A stretch of DNA of 21,267 nucleotides from Nemertoderma westbladi (lineage: Eukaryota > Xenacoelomorpha > Nemertodermatida > Nemertodermatidae): the NCBI GenBank assembly GCA_032718475.1, contig JAUCBJ010006156.1, forward strand, positions 1 to 21,267, read 5' to 3'. The notes under the pieces were generated by a model that was given only the letters and a program-made list of their open reading frames with translations, ran no database searches and was not told where the DNA came from. This document shows positions 1-9,052 of this stretch, piece after piece. How positions within the stretch are numbered: position 1 is the first letter of the stretch; every line of letters begins with the position of its first letter. The translations under genes were made by a program, and so were the position numbers.

Positions 1-1040
1 TGCTATATATATACATACAAAAACACCAAGCATTAACATACAGCACGCTAAAGATTTCGATACGGGATGGTAGGTAATATAAACATTATCACGGGTACAA
101 AAAATTTCTTTATATACATTTTTCATATATATTTTTTTTTACTATTACGACACACGCAAAATTTAGAATAGACTTTTTTCAATCATTTTTCAATTTGGTG
201 CAATTAAAATTAGAAACATTAAATTAGTTGATGTACTGTATATCTTTTCTTTTTTGGTGCAATAGTCTTTAGAGGGAAATTTGAATTGCATTCTGAGTCT
301 GTACTGTGCTTCTCTGTTGGTAGATATATCTGATTGTTTGAGTTTGATAAAGGCCTGTTGGCTGAAATATTACTCAGTAAACCACCATTTTTCTGTCACC
401 TTAATTGGTCTCTGAATCTAAACCTAGTATATAAATTGCAGAATTGCTAAGACTCAAAAGTATCTGCTAAAAGGTTTCTCGTCTGCCAAACTTCTTTCAG
501 ATTTGTATTTTGTTTCACCATTGACTCATAGAGTAGCCTTGTAGCTGAAGCAAGTTGCACTGTTCTATATTCATTCAGTTCTAAACCAAGTTGTTTAATT
601 CTGTTCTATATTGTCAGTCTTGTAGGTCAGTAGCACAGTAGGCATAATGTTGCATTATTAGGATCAGCCAGCCCTGCAGGTATATATATATCTCTATATA
701 CAGATGCAACGACGTCCACCTATCAGCCTATCCGATAGGCTTAGCGTTAGCAGCTTAGTTATTTAGTAACAAACTAGTTACCGGTAGAATATCGCAGTTA
801 TTGTTTACCGGTACTATTTATAGGCAGATTGGATGGTAGCCTATAGGGTAGGCCTACGGCACCGGCACGTTGCATTAATTACTGAATTATGTAATATTTG
901 GTTAGCATAGCTGTATTACATAAATTAGCCTATCAACCCACAACCTGTGTGTATATCAGTATATGTAATATGTGAAGCAGTGCGGGCGACTGGGTGATGC
1001 AGTAACTTGATTATCTGTAAGATACGACTGATGATGTAAT
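1..1040. other. AT-rich upstream region, no gene recognised
   Basis: No open frame of note and no RNA gene was recognised. The stretch is AT-rich, with TA-rich runs near 1-15 and 680-700. A perfect 7+1+7 inverted repeat, GCCTATCCGATAGGC, lies at 726-740. ACCGGTA-type words occur near 779-815 and again upstream of the proteasome gene at 15073-15216. The segment ends directly at the start codon of the CapA-like gene, so its last few hundred bases probably hold that gene's promoter and 5' UTR. No TATA box at a credible distance can be singled out. Confidence 0.5.
726..740. promoter_or_regulatory. perfect palindrome upstream of CapA-like gene
   Basis: GCCTATCCGATAGGC is a perfect inverted repeat of 7 bp with a one-base centre, about 300 bp upstream of the CapA-like start codon. 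It could be a dimeric transcription factor site. No factor is recognised and chance occurrence is possible. Confidence 0.25.
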
Positions 1041-1204
1041 ATGGCTTCTCCCTCCGCCGATTCTCCACCTGTAAGAATATTTATGTGCGGAGATGTAATG
1101 TTGGGTCGTGGAGTCGATATGATACAGAAACATTCCTGCGATCCACGTCTTTATGAAGATTACGTCAAAGATGCAAACGATTACGTTGCCTTGGTGATAC
1201 GAAA
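1041..1204 (+). CDS. CapA/PGA_cap-like protein, exon 1
   Basis: First coding exon of a homologue of the bacterial CapA family (poly-gamma-glutamate/capsule synthesis protein, a metallophosphatase-like fold). From the ATG at 1041 the exon encodes about 54 residues. They include VRIFMCGDVMLGRGVD (residues 11-26), which matches the family's N-terminal GDVMLGRG metal-site motif, then the DPRLYEDYVKDANDYV stretch that follows it in bacterial members. Read-through would stop at once after codon 55 (TAA), but a good donor (AA|GTAAGT, GT at 1205) lies just before that stop. The exon ends two bases into a codon, which exon 2 completes exactly. The ATG is chosen because the domain starts about 10 residues later and the next upstream in-frame triplets give no extension. 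The role in animals is unknown. Confidence 0.8.
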
Positions 1205-1320
1205 GTAAGTCCGTAGACACTGGCGTTCTCGATACTCAATAGGAGTCAGTTAAACAACAATTTCTATTGAATGGGGAAGCTCCAGCTCATCACCGCCACT
1301 CGCTCAACATCTGTAGAAGT

Positions 1321-1743
1321 GGCTACTGACCGGACCCATTGTCCGGGCGCGGACCATCTACATACCGTGTTGAGGCTTATTTATATTTGATTTATATTTT
1401 ACTTGTGTATTATTGACCGGACCCTTATTACCACAATTAAGTAACCTGCATAATCTTAACTTAATTAACTTAGTTAACTTAATTGTTTATTGTTTTGGTT
1501 CCCCCAACACGCCTATGTGATCTGTATCCTGCTCCTTTACTAACCTGCTCCTTTACTAACCTGCTCCTTTACTAACCTGCTCCTTTACTAACCTGCTCAT
1601 TTACTAACCTGCTCCTTTACTAACCTGCTCCTTTACTAACCTGCTCCTTTACTAACCTGCTCCTTTACTAACCTGCTCCTTTAAATGGCAATGTGTCCGG
1701 TCAGCCAGTCAGCGGGTCCGGTCAACGGGTCCGGTCAGTAGCC
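1321..1743. mobile_element. MITE-like inverted-repeat element
   Basis: The left end GGCTACTGACCGGACCCATTG... (1321-1341) is repeated in inverted orientation at the right end, 1723-1743, with one mismatch. The 11-bp word TGACCGGACCC recurs: direct at 1327-1337 and 1414-1424, inverted at 1714-1724 and 1727-1737, with a degenerate inverted copy near 1694-1703. Terminal and subterminal copies of one motif in opposite orientations are typical of non-autonomous DNA transposons, where transposase binds such repeats. No coding capacity is present. I could not find a convincing target-site duplication, so the superfamily is not assigned. The element lies inside the CapA-like gene's first intron and contains the 16-bp array. 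Confidence 0.6.
1529..1683 (+). repeat. 16-bp tandem array with UACUAAC motif
   Basis: About 9.7 copies of CTGCTCCTTTACTAAC. Nine complete units are nearly identical (one has CTCA for CTCC) and the tenth decays into TTTAAATGG. Each complete unit holds TACTAAC, the consensus branch-point sequence of nuclear introns, next to a pyrimidine-rich stretch, all on the sense strand of the intron. The array lies 310-460 bp upstream of the acceptor. Confidence 0.95.
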
Positions 1744-1923
1744 TTTGCCAAAAACTGTACTACCAGAATTCAACTGTACTGCCCGTTTGTCTAAAATTAT
1801 ATTGTCGTTATAGCAACCCGCCCTACAGTCCGGTACCTCTCAGGTATGTTTTTATTTTCGCAGAATATTATGGGGGAATTCGAGCTAATTGGCCAAGGAT
1901 TACGCACTGGGCTAAACGACCAG

Positions 1924-1954
<31 letters not shown>
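1924..1954 (+). repeat. C31 homopolymer in intron
   Basis: Thirty-one consecutive cytosines, 40 bp upstream of the exon 2 acceptor. Homopolymers this long are unstable and their exact length in an assembly is unreliable. Similar C/G tracts of 20-21 bases occur in the inverted-repeat elements at 11879 and 14893. Confidence 0.95.
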
Positions 1955-1994
1955 TAGAACTAGGAATAACGATTCTTTTGGTTTTATTGTTTAG

Positions 1995-2113
1995 GTCAGG
2001 AGCTCTACCTGCAGAGCGTCCAGTTAATTATTCCTGGGAGACACTATAGAAGTTCTAGAACAAATGAAACCCCATGTGAGACTAATTAATCTGGAGACGT
2101 CCATTACTAACTC
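1995..2113 (+). CDS. CapA/PGA_cap-like protein, exon 2 (frame disrupted)
   Basis: Second coding exon. Its first base completes the Lys codon of exon 1. It then reads SGALPAERPVNYSW, matching the family's Pro-rich PxPRPVDxxxxW segment. The frame then hits TAG, and the continuation GDTIEVLEQ...VRLINLETSITNS is one frame over. The NLETSxT word is a CapA family signature. One added G in the GGG run at about 2036-2038 would make the exon fully open, so a base is missing there relative to a working gene, either from a real mutation or from a homopolymer sequencing error. The donor TC|GTAAGT has its GT at 2114. Exon 2 ends two bases into a codon. The next expected part of the domain (the GINYRMHP and NNHVLDWG-type motifs) was not found downstream. 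Confidence 0.72.
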
Positions 2114-2299
2114 GTAAGTTATCAAGTATTTCAAGTCTTTGTTAATAATTATTATTATAAGCGTTGCCGTACCGTTACGGCTTATAGTTCGTAACGCTGC
2201 AAAGTAATCAATATCTTAAGTATTTACTAGTATTCTTTGCTACTCACTAGCGAGAATGATAGTTATTGTATGCTAAGAACGCCGATAAGTTGACATAAT
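2114..2299. other. intron/flank sequence after exon 2
   Basis: AT-rich DNA after the exon 2 donor. It contains a short near-palindrome of the form GCCGTACCGTTACGGC at about 2164-2179. No exon or RNA gene recognised. Confidence 0.4.
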
Positions 2300-2400
2300 G
2301 TAGGAGGTCGTGGGTTCGATCCCACATGGGCTTCGTAGTTTTCGTTTCAGCACGAATGCTTTAAATGGACTAGCCAGGGCGCATCTCTGCCTTGCCTAGG
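2300..2400 (+). mobile_element. SINE fragment, unit 1
   Basis: A partial tRNA-derived short interspersed element. It has a pol III B-box (GGTTCGATCC, 2313-2322) without a clear A-box. A unique body follows, with GCACGAATGCTTTAAATGG and then CAGGGCGCATCTCTGCCTTG. The same body recurs in the next unit, so these are two copies of one family in tandem, this one 5'-truncated. Confidence 0.6.
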
Positions 2401-2540
2401 GTTCCACCTTGGTGTAGTGGTTGCATTGAATTCACATCTCCCATAGGTGATGGGTTCGATCCTCACACGGGCCAGGGCAGTTTTCTTTTCGGCACGAATG
2501 CTTTAAAGGGACCAGCCAGGACGCATCTCTGCCTTGCATC
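2401..2540 (+). mobile_element. SINE, unit 2, tRNA-Gly-like head
   Basis: The head at about 2404-2476 resembles a glycine tRNA: A-box region TGGTGTAGTGGTT, a 17-base anticodon arm centred on CCC, and B-box GGTTCGATCC at 2453-2462. The acceptor stem does not pair, so this is not a working tRNA. The body (GGCACGAATGCTTTAAAGGG ... GCATCTCTGCCTTGC) is about 85-90 percent identical by eye to unit 1. Known biology: tRNA-headed SINEs use this internal promoter. The clade is unassigned. Confidence 0.6.
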
Positions 2541-2863
2541 CTTAAATGGTAGCTAAATGAGTACTGGAGTTTCCTCTGGGGAGTAAAGTTCTGGGGGGAC
2601 AGCACTGGAAGTCCTCAAACTTTGTGCGTAATCTTTGGTGGTGAAGATAACTTTACTTTTATAAATACACTTAGATAATAACGTTCAAATCATTATTAAC
2701 TTAGTTTTAATAACAATGTTTAATTAAGTTAAGCCTAACAAAGTTCAATCTTCTTCTAGGTAAAGGGGTGATAAATAAATACCAAATACAATAATTGAAT
2801 GGGGTTACCGATTTGTATTTCTCTATTTGTTACACTCCCCCCTCTCCTGTAACAATTATCATT
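2541..2863. other. no gene recognised
   Basis: Non-coding, mostly AT-rich sequence between the SINE pair and LINE copy A. The first 80 bases may be the 3' part of the SINE family, but no second copy of that part is visible. Nothing else is recognisable. Confidence 0.4.
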
Positions 2864-2876
2864 CGATTATGCTAAC
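2864..2876. repeat. target-site duplication of LINE copy A, 3' side
   Basis: CGATTATGCTAAC here and CGATTATGTTAAC at 3371-3383 match at 12 of 13 bases and flank the LINE fragment. That is what target-primed reverse transcription leaves. The first six bases of the right copy also match LINE sequence, so microhomology at the 5' junction is likely. Confidence 0.6.
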
Positions 2877-3376
2877 TACTAGGATCGGCATGCTGCATTG
2901 CGGCTGCATTTTTAAGAATGCTGTGCCGGCTTATCGACAAAATTGCACCGCCACAACTCCCTATCACCCATGACATTTGCTAGATCATCCGCATCTTCAA
3001 GGCCAGTGTCCTTTAAGATGCGTCTCAAGAAAGTCATGGGCTGTCCACCATGCTTATTCACTCCATGAGTCTACCAAAGTACAAGATTATGCACTGGCTG
3101 GTCCTCACGGCGAAAGCAATGTCCTGCAAAGCGGAGGCGATTTTGTTCTAGTGTCAAGCTTGGGGGAACCGTTGAGAGACCTCCAATGTTATATAGTGTC
3201 TGGTTGGAGATGTGTGCATTGTACTTGACACAATGAACCCGGCGTAGCATTCTTGTGAATGTGCCATCCAGAGATTTGGTGTCCTCAGCAGTTAGAGCCC
3301 AGCATGGACTCCCATAGAGGAGTACTGGAATGGAACTACTGCTGCTCTAAATAATCGGACCTTAAGTGTCCGATTA
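2874..3376 (-). mobile_element. LINE copy A, 5'-truncated, decayed
   Basis: The 3' end of a non-LTR retrotransposon, read on the minus strand. It is a close copy of LINE copies B and C and ends in the same 3' UTR and (AGT)n tail, here only two units. The reading frame corresponds to the last ~150 residues of the reverse transcriptase ORF but is broken. A Gln codon after the conserved Leu-Trp has become TAG (near 3070), and there is a 5-bp insertion near 3328-3335. The fragment is truncated inside the ORF at about 3376. The antisense open stretch at 2977-3228 is a shadow. Confidence 0.85.
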
Positions 3377-3416
3377 TGTTAACAAAGAGTTATAACAACT
3401 ACAAATAATCACATAA

Positions 3417-6400
3417 GTGGTAAACAAACATAAATCAAACATGGTCAAACAAGAACAGGGGTAAACAAACATAAATCAAACATGGTCAAACAAGAACAGG
3501 GGTAAAAAAAACATAAATCAAACATGGTCAAACAAGAACAGGGGTAAACAAACATAAATCAAACATGGTCAAACAAGAACAGGGGTAAACAAACATAAAT
3601 CAAACATGGTCAAACAAGAACAGGGGTAAACAAACATAAATCAAACATGGTCAAACAAGAACAGGGGTAAAAAAACATAAATCAAACATGGTCAAACAAG
3701 AACAGGGGTAAACAAACATAAATCAAACATGGTCAAACAAGAACAGGGGTAAACAAACATAAATCAAACATGGTCAAACAAGAACAAGGGTAAACAAACA
3801 TAAATCAAACATGGTCAAACAAGAACAGGGGTAAACAAACATAAATCAAACATGGTCAAACAAGAACAGGGGTAAACAAACATAAATCAAACATGGTCAA
3901 ACAAGAACAGGGGTAAACAAACATAAATCAAACATGGTCAAACAAGAACAGGGGTAAACAAACATAAATCAAACATGGTCAAACAAGAACAGGGGTAAAC
4001 AAACATAAATCAAACATGGTCAAACAAGAACAGGGGTAAACAAACATAAATCAAACATGGTCAAACAAGGACAGGGGTAAACAAACATAAATCAAACAAG
4101 GTCAACCAAGAACAGGGGTAAACAAACATAAATCAAACAAGGTCAAACAAGAACAGGGGTAAACAAACATAAATCAAACAAGGTCAAATATGAACAGGGG
4201 TAAACAAACATAAATCAAACATGGTCAAACAGGAACAGGGGTAAACAAACATAAATCAAACATGGTCAAACAAGAACAGGGGTGAGCAAACATAAATCAA
4301 ACAAGGTCAAACAAGAACAGGGGTAAACAAACATAAATCAAACAAGGTCAAACAAGAACAGGGGTAAACAAACATAAATCAAACAAGGTCAAACAAGAAC
4401 AGGGGTAAACAAACATAAATCAAACAAGGTCAAACAAGGTCAAACAAGAACAGGGGTAAACAAACATAAATCAAACATGGTCAAACAAGATCAGGGGTAA
4501 ACAAACATAAATCAACATGGTCAAACAAGAACAGGGGTAAACAAACATAAATCAAACAAGGTCAAACAAGAACAGGGGTAAACAAACATAAATCAAACAA
4601 GGTCAAACATGAACAGGGGTAAACAAACATAAATCAAACAAGGTCAAACAAGAACAGGGGTAAACAAACATAAATCAAACATGGTCAAACAAGAACAGGG
4701 GTAAACAAACATAAATCAAACATGGTCAAACAAGAACAGGGGTAAACAAACATAAATCAAACATGGTCAAACAAGAACAGGGGTAAACAAACATAAATCA
4801 AACATGGTCAAACAAGAACAGGGGTAAACAAACATAAATCAAACATGGTCAAACAAGAACAGGGGTAAACAAACATAAATCAAACATGGTCAAACATGAA
4901 CAGGGGTAAACAAACATAAATCAAACAAGGTCAAACAAGAACAGGGGTAAACAAACATAAATCAAACATGGTCAAACAAGAACAGGGGTAAACAAACATA
5001 AATCAAACATGGTCAAACAAGAACAGGGGTAAACAAACATAAATCAAACATGGTCAAACAAGAACAGGGGTAAACAAACATAAATCAAACATGGTCAAAC
5101 AAGAACAGGGGTAAACAAACATAAATCAAACATGGTCAAACAAGAACAGGGGTAAAAAAACATAAATCAAACATGGTCAAACAAGAACAGGGGTAAACAA
5201 ACATAAATCAAACATGGTCAAACAAGAACAGGGGTAAAAAAAACATAAATCAAACATGGTCAAACAAGAACAGGGGTAAACAAACATAAATCAAACATGG
5301 TCAAACAAGAACAGGGGTAAACAAACATAAATCAAACATGGTCAAACAAGAACAGGGGTAAACAAACATAAATCAAACATGGTCAAACAAGAACAGGGGT
5401 AAACAAACATAAATCAAACATGGTCAAACAAGAACAGGGGTAAACAAACATAAATCAAACAAGGTCAAACAAGAACAGGGGTAAACAAACATAAATCAAA
5501 CAAGAACAGGGGTAAACAAACATAAATCAAACATGGTCAAACAAGAACAGGGGTAAACAAACATAAATCAAACAAGAACAGGGGTAAACAAACATAAATC
5601 AAACATGGTCAAACAAGAACAGGGGTAAACAAACATAAATCAAACATGGTCAAACAAGAACAGGGGTAAACAAACATAAATCAAACATGGTCAAACAAGA
5701 ACAGGGGTAAACAAACAAATCAAACAAGGTCAAACAAGAACAGGGGTAAACAAACATAAATCAAACAAGAACAGGGGTAAACAAACATAAATCAAACATG
5801 GTCAAACAAGAACAGGGGTAAACAAACATAAATCAAACATGGTCAAACAAGAACAGGGGTAAACAAACATAAATCAACATGGTCAAACAAGAACAGGGGT
5901 AAACAAACATAAATCAAACATGGTCAAACAAGAACAGGGGTAAACAAACATAAATCAAACATGGTCAAACAAGAACAGGGGTGAACAAACATAAATCAAA
6001 CATGGTCAAACAAGAACAGGGGTAAACAAACATAAATCAACATGGTCAAACAAGAACAGGGGTAAACAAACATAAATCAACATGGTCAAACAAGAACAGG
6101 GGTAAACAAACATAAATCAAACATGGTCAAACAAGAACAGGGGTAAACAAACATAAATCAAACATGGTCAAACAAGAACAGGGGTAAACAAACATAAATC
6201 AAACATGGTCAAACAAGAACAGGGGTAAAAAAACATAAATCAAACATGGTCAAACAAGAACAGGGGTAAACAAACATAAATCAAACATGGTCAAACAAGA
6301 ACAGGGGTAAACAAACATAAATCAAACATGGTCAAACAAGAACAGGGGTAAACAAACATAAATCAAACAAGGTCAAACAAGAACAGGGGTAAACAAACAT

Positions 6401-9052
6401 AAATCAAACATGGTCAAACAAGAACAGGGGTAAACAAACATAAATCAAACAAGGTCAAACAAGAACAGGGGTAAACAAACATAAATCAACATGGTCAAAC
6501 AAGAACAGGGGTAAACAAACATAAATCAAACAAGAACAGGGGTGAACAAACATAAATCAAACAAGAACAGGGGTAAACAAACATAAATCAAACATGGTCA
6601 AACAAGAACAGGGGTGAACAAACATAAATCAAACATGGTCAAACAAGAACAGGGGTAAACAAACATAAATCAACATGGTCAAACAAGAACAGGGGTAAAC
6701 AAACATAAATCAACATGGTCAAACAAGAACAGGGGTAAACAAACATAAATCAAACATGGTCAAACAAGAACAGGGGTAAACAAACATAAATCAAACATGG
6801 TCAAACAAGAACAGGGGTAAACAAACATAAATCAAACATGGTCAAACAAGAACAGGGGTAAAAAAAACATAAATCAAACATGGTCAAACAAGAACAGGGG
6901 TAAACAAACATAAATCAAACATGGTCAAACAAGAACAGGGGTAAACAAACATAAATCAAACATGGTCAAACAAGAACAGGGGTAAACAAACATAAATCAA
7001 ACAAGGTCAAACAAGAACAGGGGTAAACAAACATAAATCAAACATGGTCAAACAAGAACAGGGGTAAACAAACATAAATCAAACAAGGTCAAACAAGAAC
7101 AGGGGTAAACAAACATAAATCAACATGGTCAAACAAGAACAGGGGTAAACAAACATAAATCAAACAAGAACAGGGGTGAACAAACATAAATCAAACATGG
7201 TCAAACAAGAACAGGGGTAAAAAAAACATAAATCAAACATGGTCAAACAAGAACAGGGGTAAACAAACATAAATCAAACATGGTCAAACAAGAACAGGGG
7301 TAAACAAACATAAATCAAACATGGTCAAACAAGAACAGGGGTAAAAAAACATAAATCAAACATGGTCAAACAAGAACAGGGGTAAACAAACATAAATCAA
7401 ACATGGTCAAACAAGAACAGGGGTAAACAAACATAAATCAAACATGGTCAAACAAGAACAGGGGTAAACAAACATAAATCAAACAAGAACAGGGGTAAAC
7501 AAACATAAATCAAACATGGTCAAACAGGAACAGGGGTGAACAAACATAAATCAAACATGGTCAAACAAGAACAGGGGTAAACAAACATAAATCAAACATG
7601 GTCAAACAAGAACAGGGGTAAACAAACATAAATCAAACATGGTCAAACAAGAACAGGGGTAAACAAACATAAATCAAACATGGTCAAACAAGAACAGGGG
7701 TAAACAAACATAAATCAAACATGGTCAAACAAGAACAGGGGTAAAAAAACATAAATCAAACATGGTCAAACAAGAACAGGGGTAAAAAAACATAAATCAA
7801 ACATGGTCAAACAAGAACAGGGGTAAAAAAACATAAATCAAACATGGTCAAACAAGAACAGGGGTAAACAAACATAAATCAAACATGGTCAAACAAGAAC
7901 AGGGGTAAACAAACATAAATCAAACATGGTCAAACAAGAACAGGGGTAAAAAAACGTAAATCAAACATGGTCAAACAAGAACAGGGGTAAACAAACATAA
8001 ATCAAACATGGTCAAACAAGAACAGGGGTAAACAAACATAAATCAAACATGGTCAAACAAGAACAGGGGTAAACAAACATAAATCAAACATGGTCAAACA
8101 GGAACAGGGGTGAACAAACATAAATCAAACATGGTCAAACAAGAACAGGGGTAAACAAACATAAATCAAACATGGTCAAACAAGAACAGGGGTAAACAAA
8201 CATAAATCAAACATGGTCAAACAAGAACAGGGGTAAAAAAACATAAATCAAACATGGTCAAACAAGAACAGGGGTAAAAAAACATAAATCAAACATGGTC
8301 AAACAAGAACAGGGGTAAAAAAACATAAATCAAACATGGTCAAACAAGAACAGGGGTAAACAAACATAAATCAAACAAGGTCAAACAAGAACAGGGGTAA
8401 ACAAACATAAATCAAACATGGTCAAACAAGAACAGGGGTAAACAAACATAAATCAAACATGGTCAAACAAGAACAGGGGTAAAAAAAACATAAATCAAAC
8501 ATGGTCAAACAAGAACAGGGGTAAACAAACATAAATCCAACATGGTCAAACAAGAACAGGGGTAAACAAACATAAATCAAACATGGTCAAACAAGAACAG
8601 GGGTAAACAAACATTAATCAAACAAGGTCAAACAAGAACAGGGGTAAACAAACATAAATCAAACATGGTCAAACAAGAACAGGGGTGAACAAACATAAAT
8701 CAAACATGGTCAAACAAGAACATGGGTAAACAAACATAAATCAAACAAGGTCAAACAAGAACAGGGGTAAACAAACATAAATCAAACATGGTCAAACAGG
8801 ATTAGGGGTAAACAAACATAAATCAAACATGGTCAAACAAGAACAGGGGTAAACAAACATAAATCAAACATGGTCAAACAAGAACAGGGGTAAACAAACA
8901 TAAATCAAACATGGTCAAACAAGAACAGGGGTAAACAAACATAAATCAAACATGGTCAAACAAGAACAGGGGTAAACAAACATAAATCAAACATGGTCAA
9001 ACAAGAACAGGGGTAAACAAACATAAATCAAACAAGGTCAAACAAGAACAGG
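3417..9052 (+). repeat. 41-bp minisatellite, main block (~137 units)
   Basis: Tandem array of a 41-bp unit beginning GGGGTAAACAAACATAAATC and continuing with AAACATGGTCAAAC and AAGAACA. Variants are interspersed: ATGG versus AAGG, GTAAAC versus GTAAAA or GTGAAC, a one-base-shorter unit with ATCAACATGG, and a ~31-bp short unit lacking the ATGGTCAAAC part (for example near 5489, 5568 and 5758). Variant units recur in blocks; for example the GGAACAGGGGTGAAC variant occurs at about 7526 and 8101, 14 units apart. This implies segmental duplications within the array. Every standard unit contains GTAAACAAACA, a forkhead-factor consensus. No coding potential is inferred. Confidence 0.97.

Larger units (their letters stand above)
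1205..1994 (+). other. intron 1 of CapA-like gene
   Basis: A 790-bp GT-AG intron. The donor is GTAAGT at 1205. The acceptor TTTATTGTTTAG ends at 1994. Phase is consistent on both sides: exon 1 leaves AA and exon 2 supplies G, making Lys. The intron contains a 423-bp inverted-repeat element (1321-1743), a 16-bp tandem array (1529-1683) and a run of 31 cytosines (1924-1954) only 40 bp upstream of the acceptor. Confidence 0.75.

Noticed and set aside
1846-2049. Stand-alone 67-codon protein
   Set aside because: It starts in the intron and runs through the C31 tract; only its last part, after the acceptor at 1994, is real exon.
2404-2476. Functional glycine tRNA gene
   Set aside because: A- and B-boxes and a CCC loop are present, but the acceptor stem does not pair and the same downstream body is shared with a second copy, so it is a SINE head.
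2977-3228. Plus-strand open frame over LINE copy A (and its twin at 9517-9768 on the minus strand)
   Set aside because: It is the antisense of the LINE reverse transcriptase; the same shadow appears in both copies.
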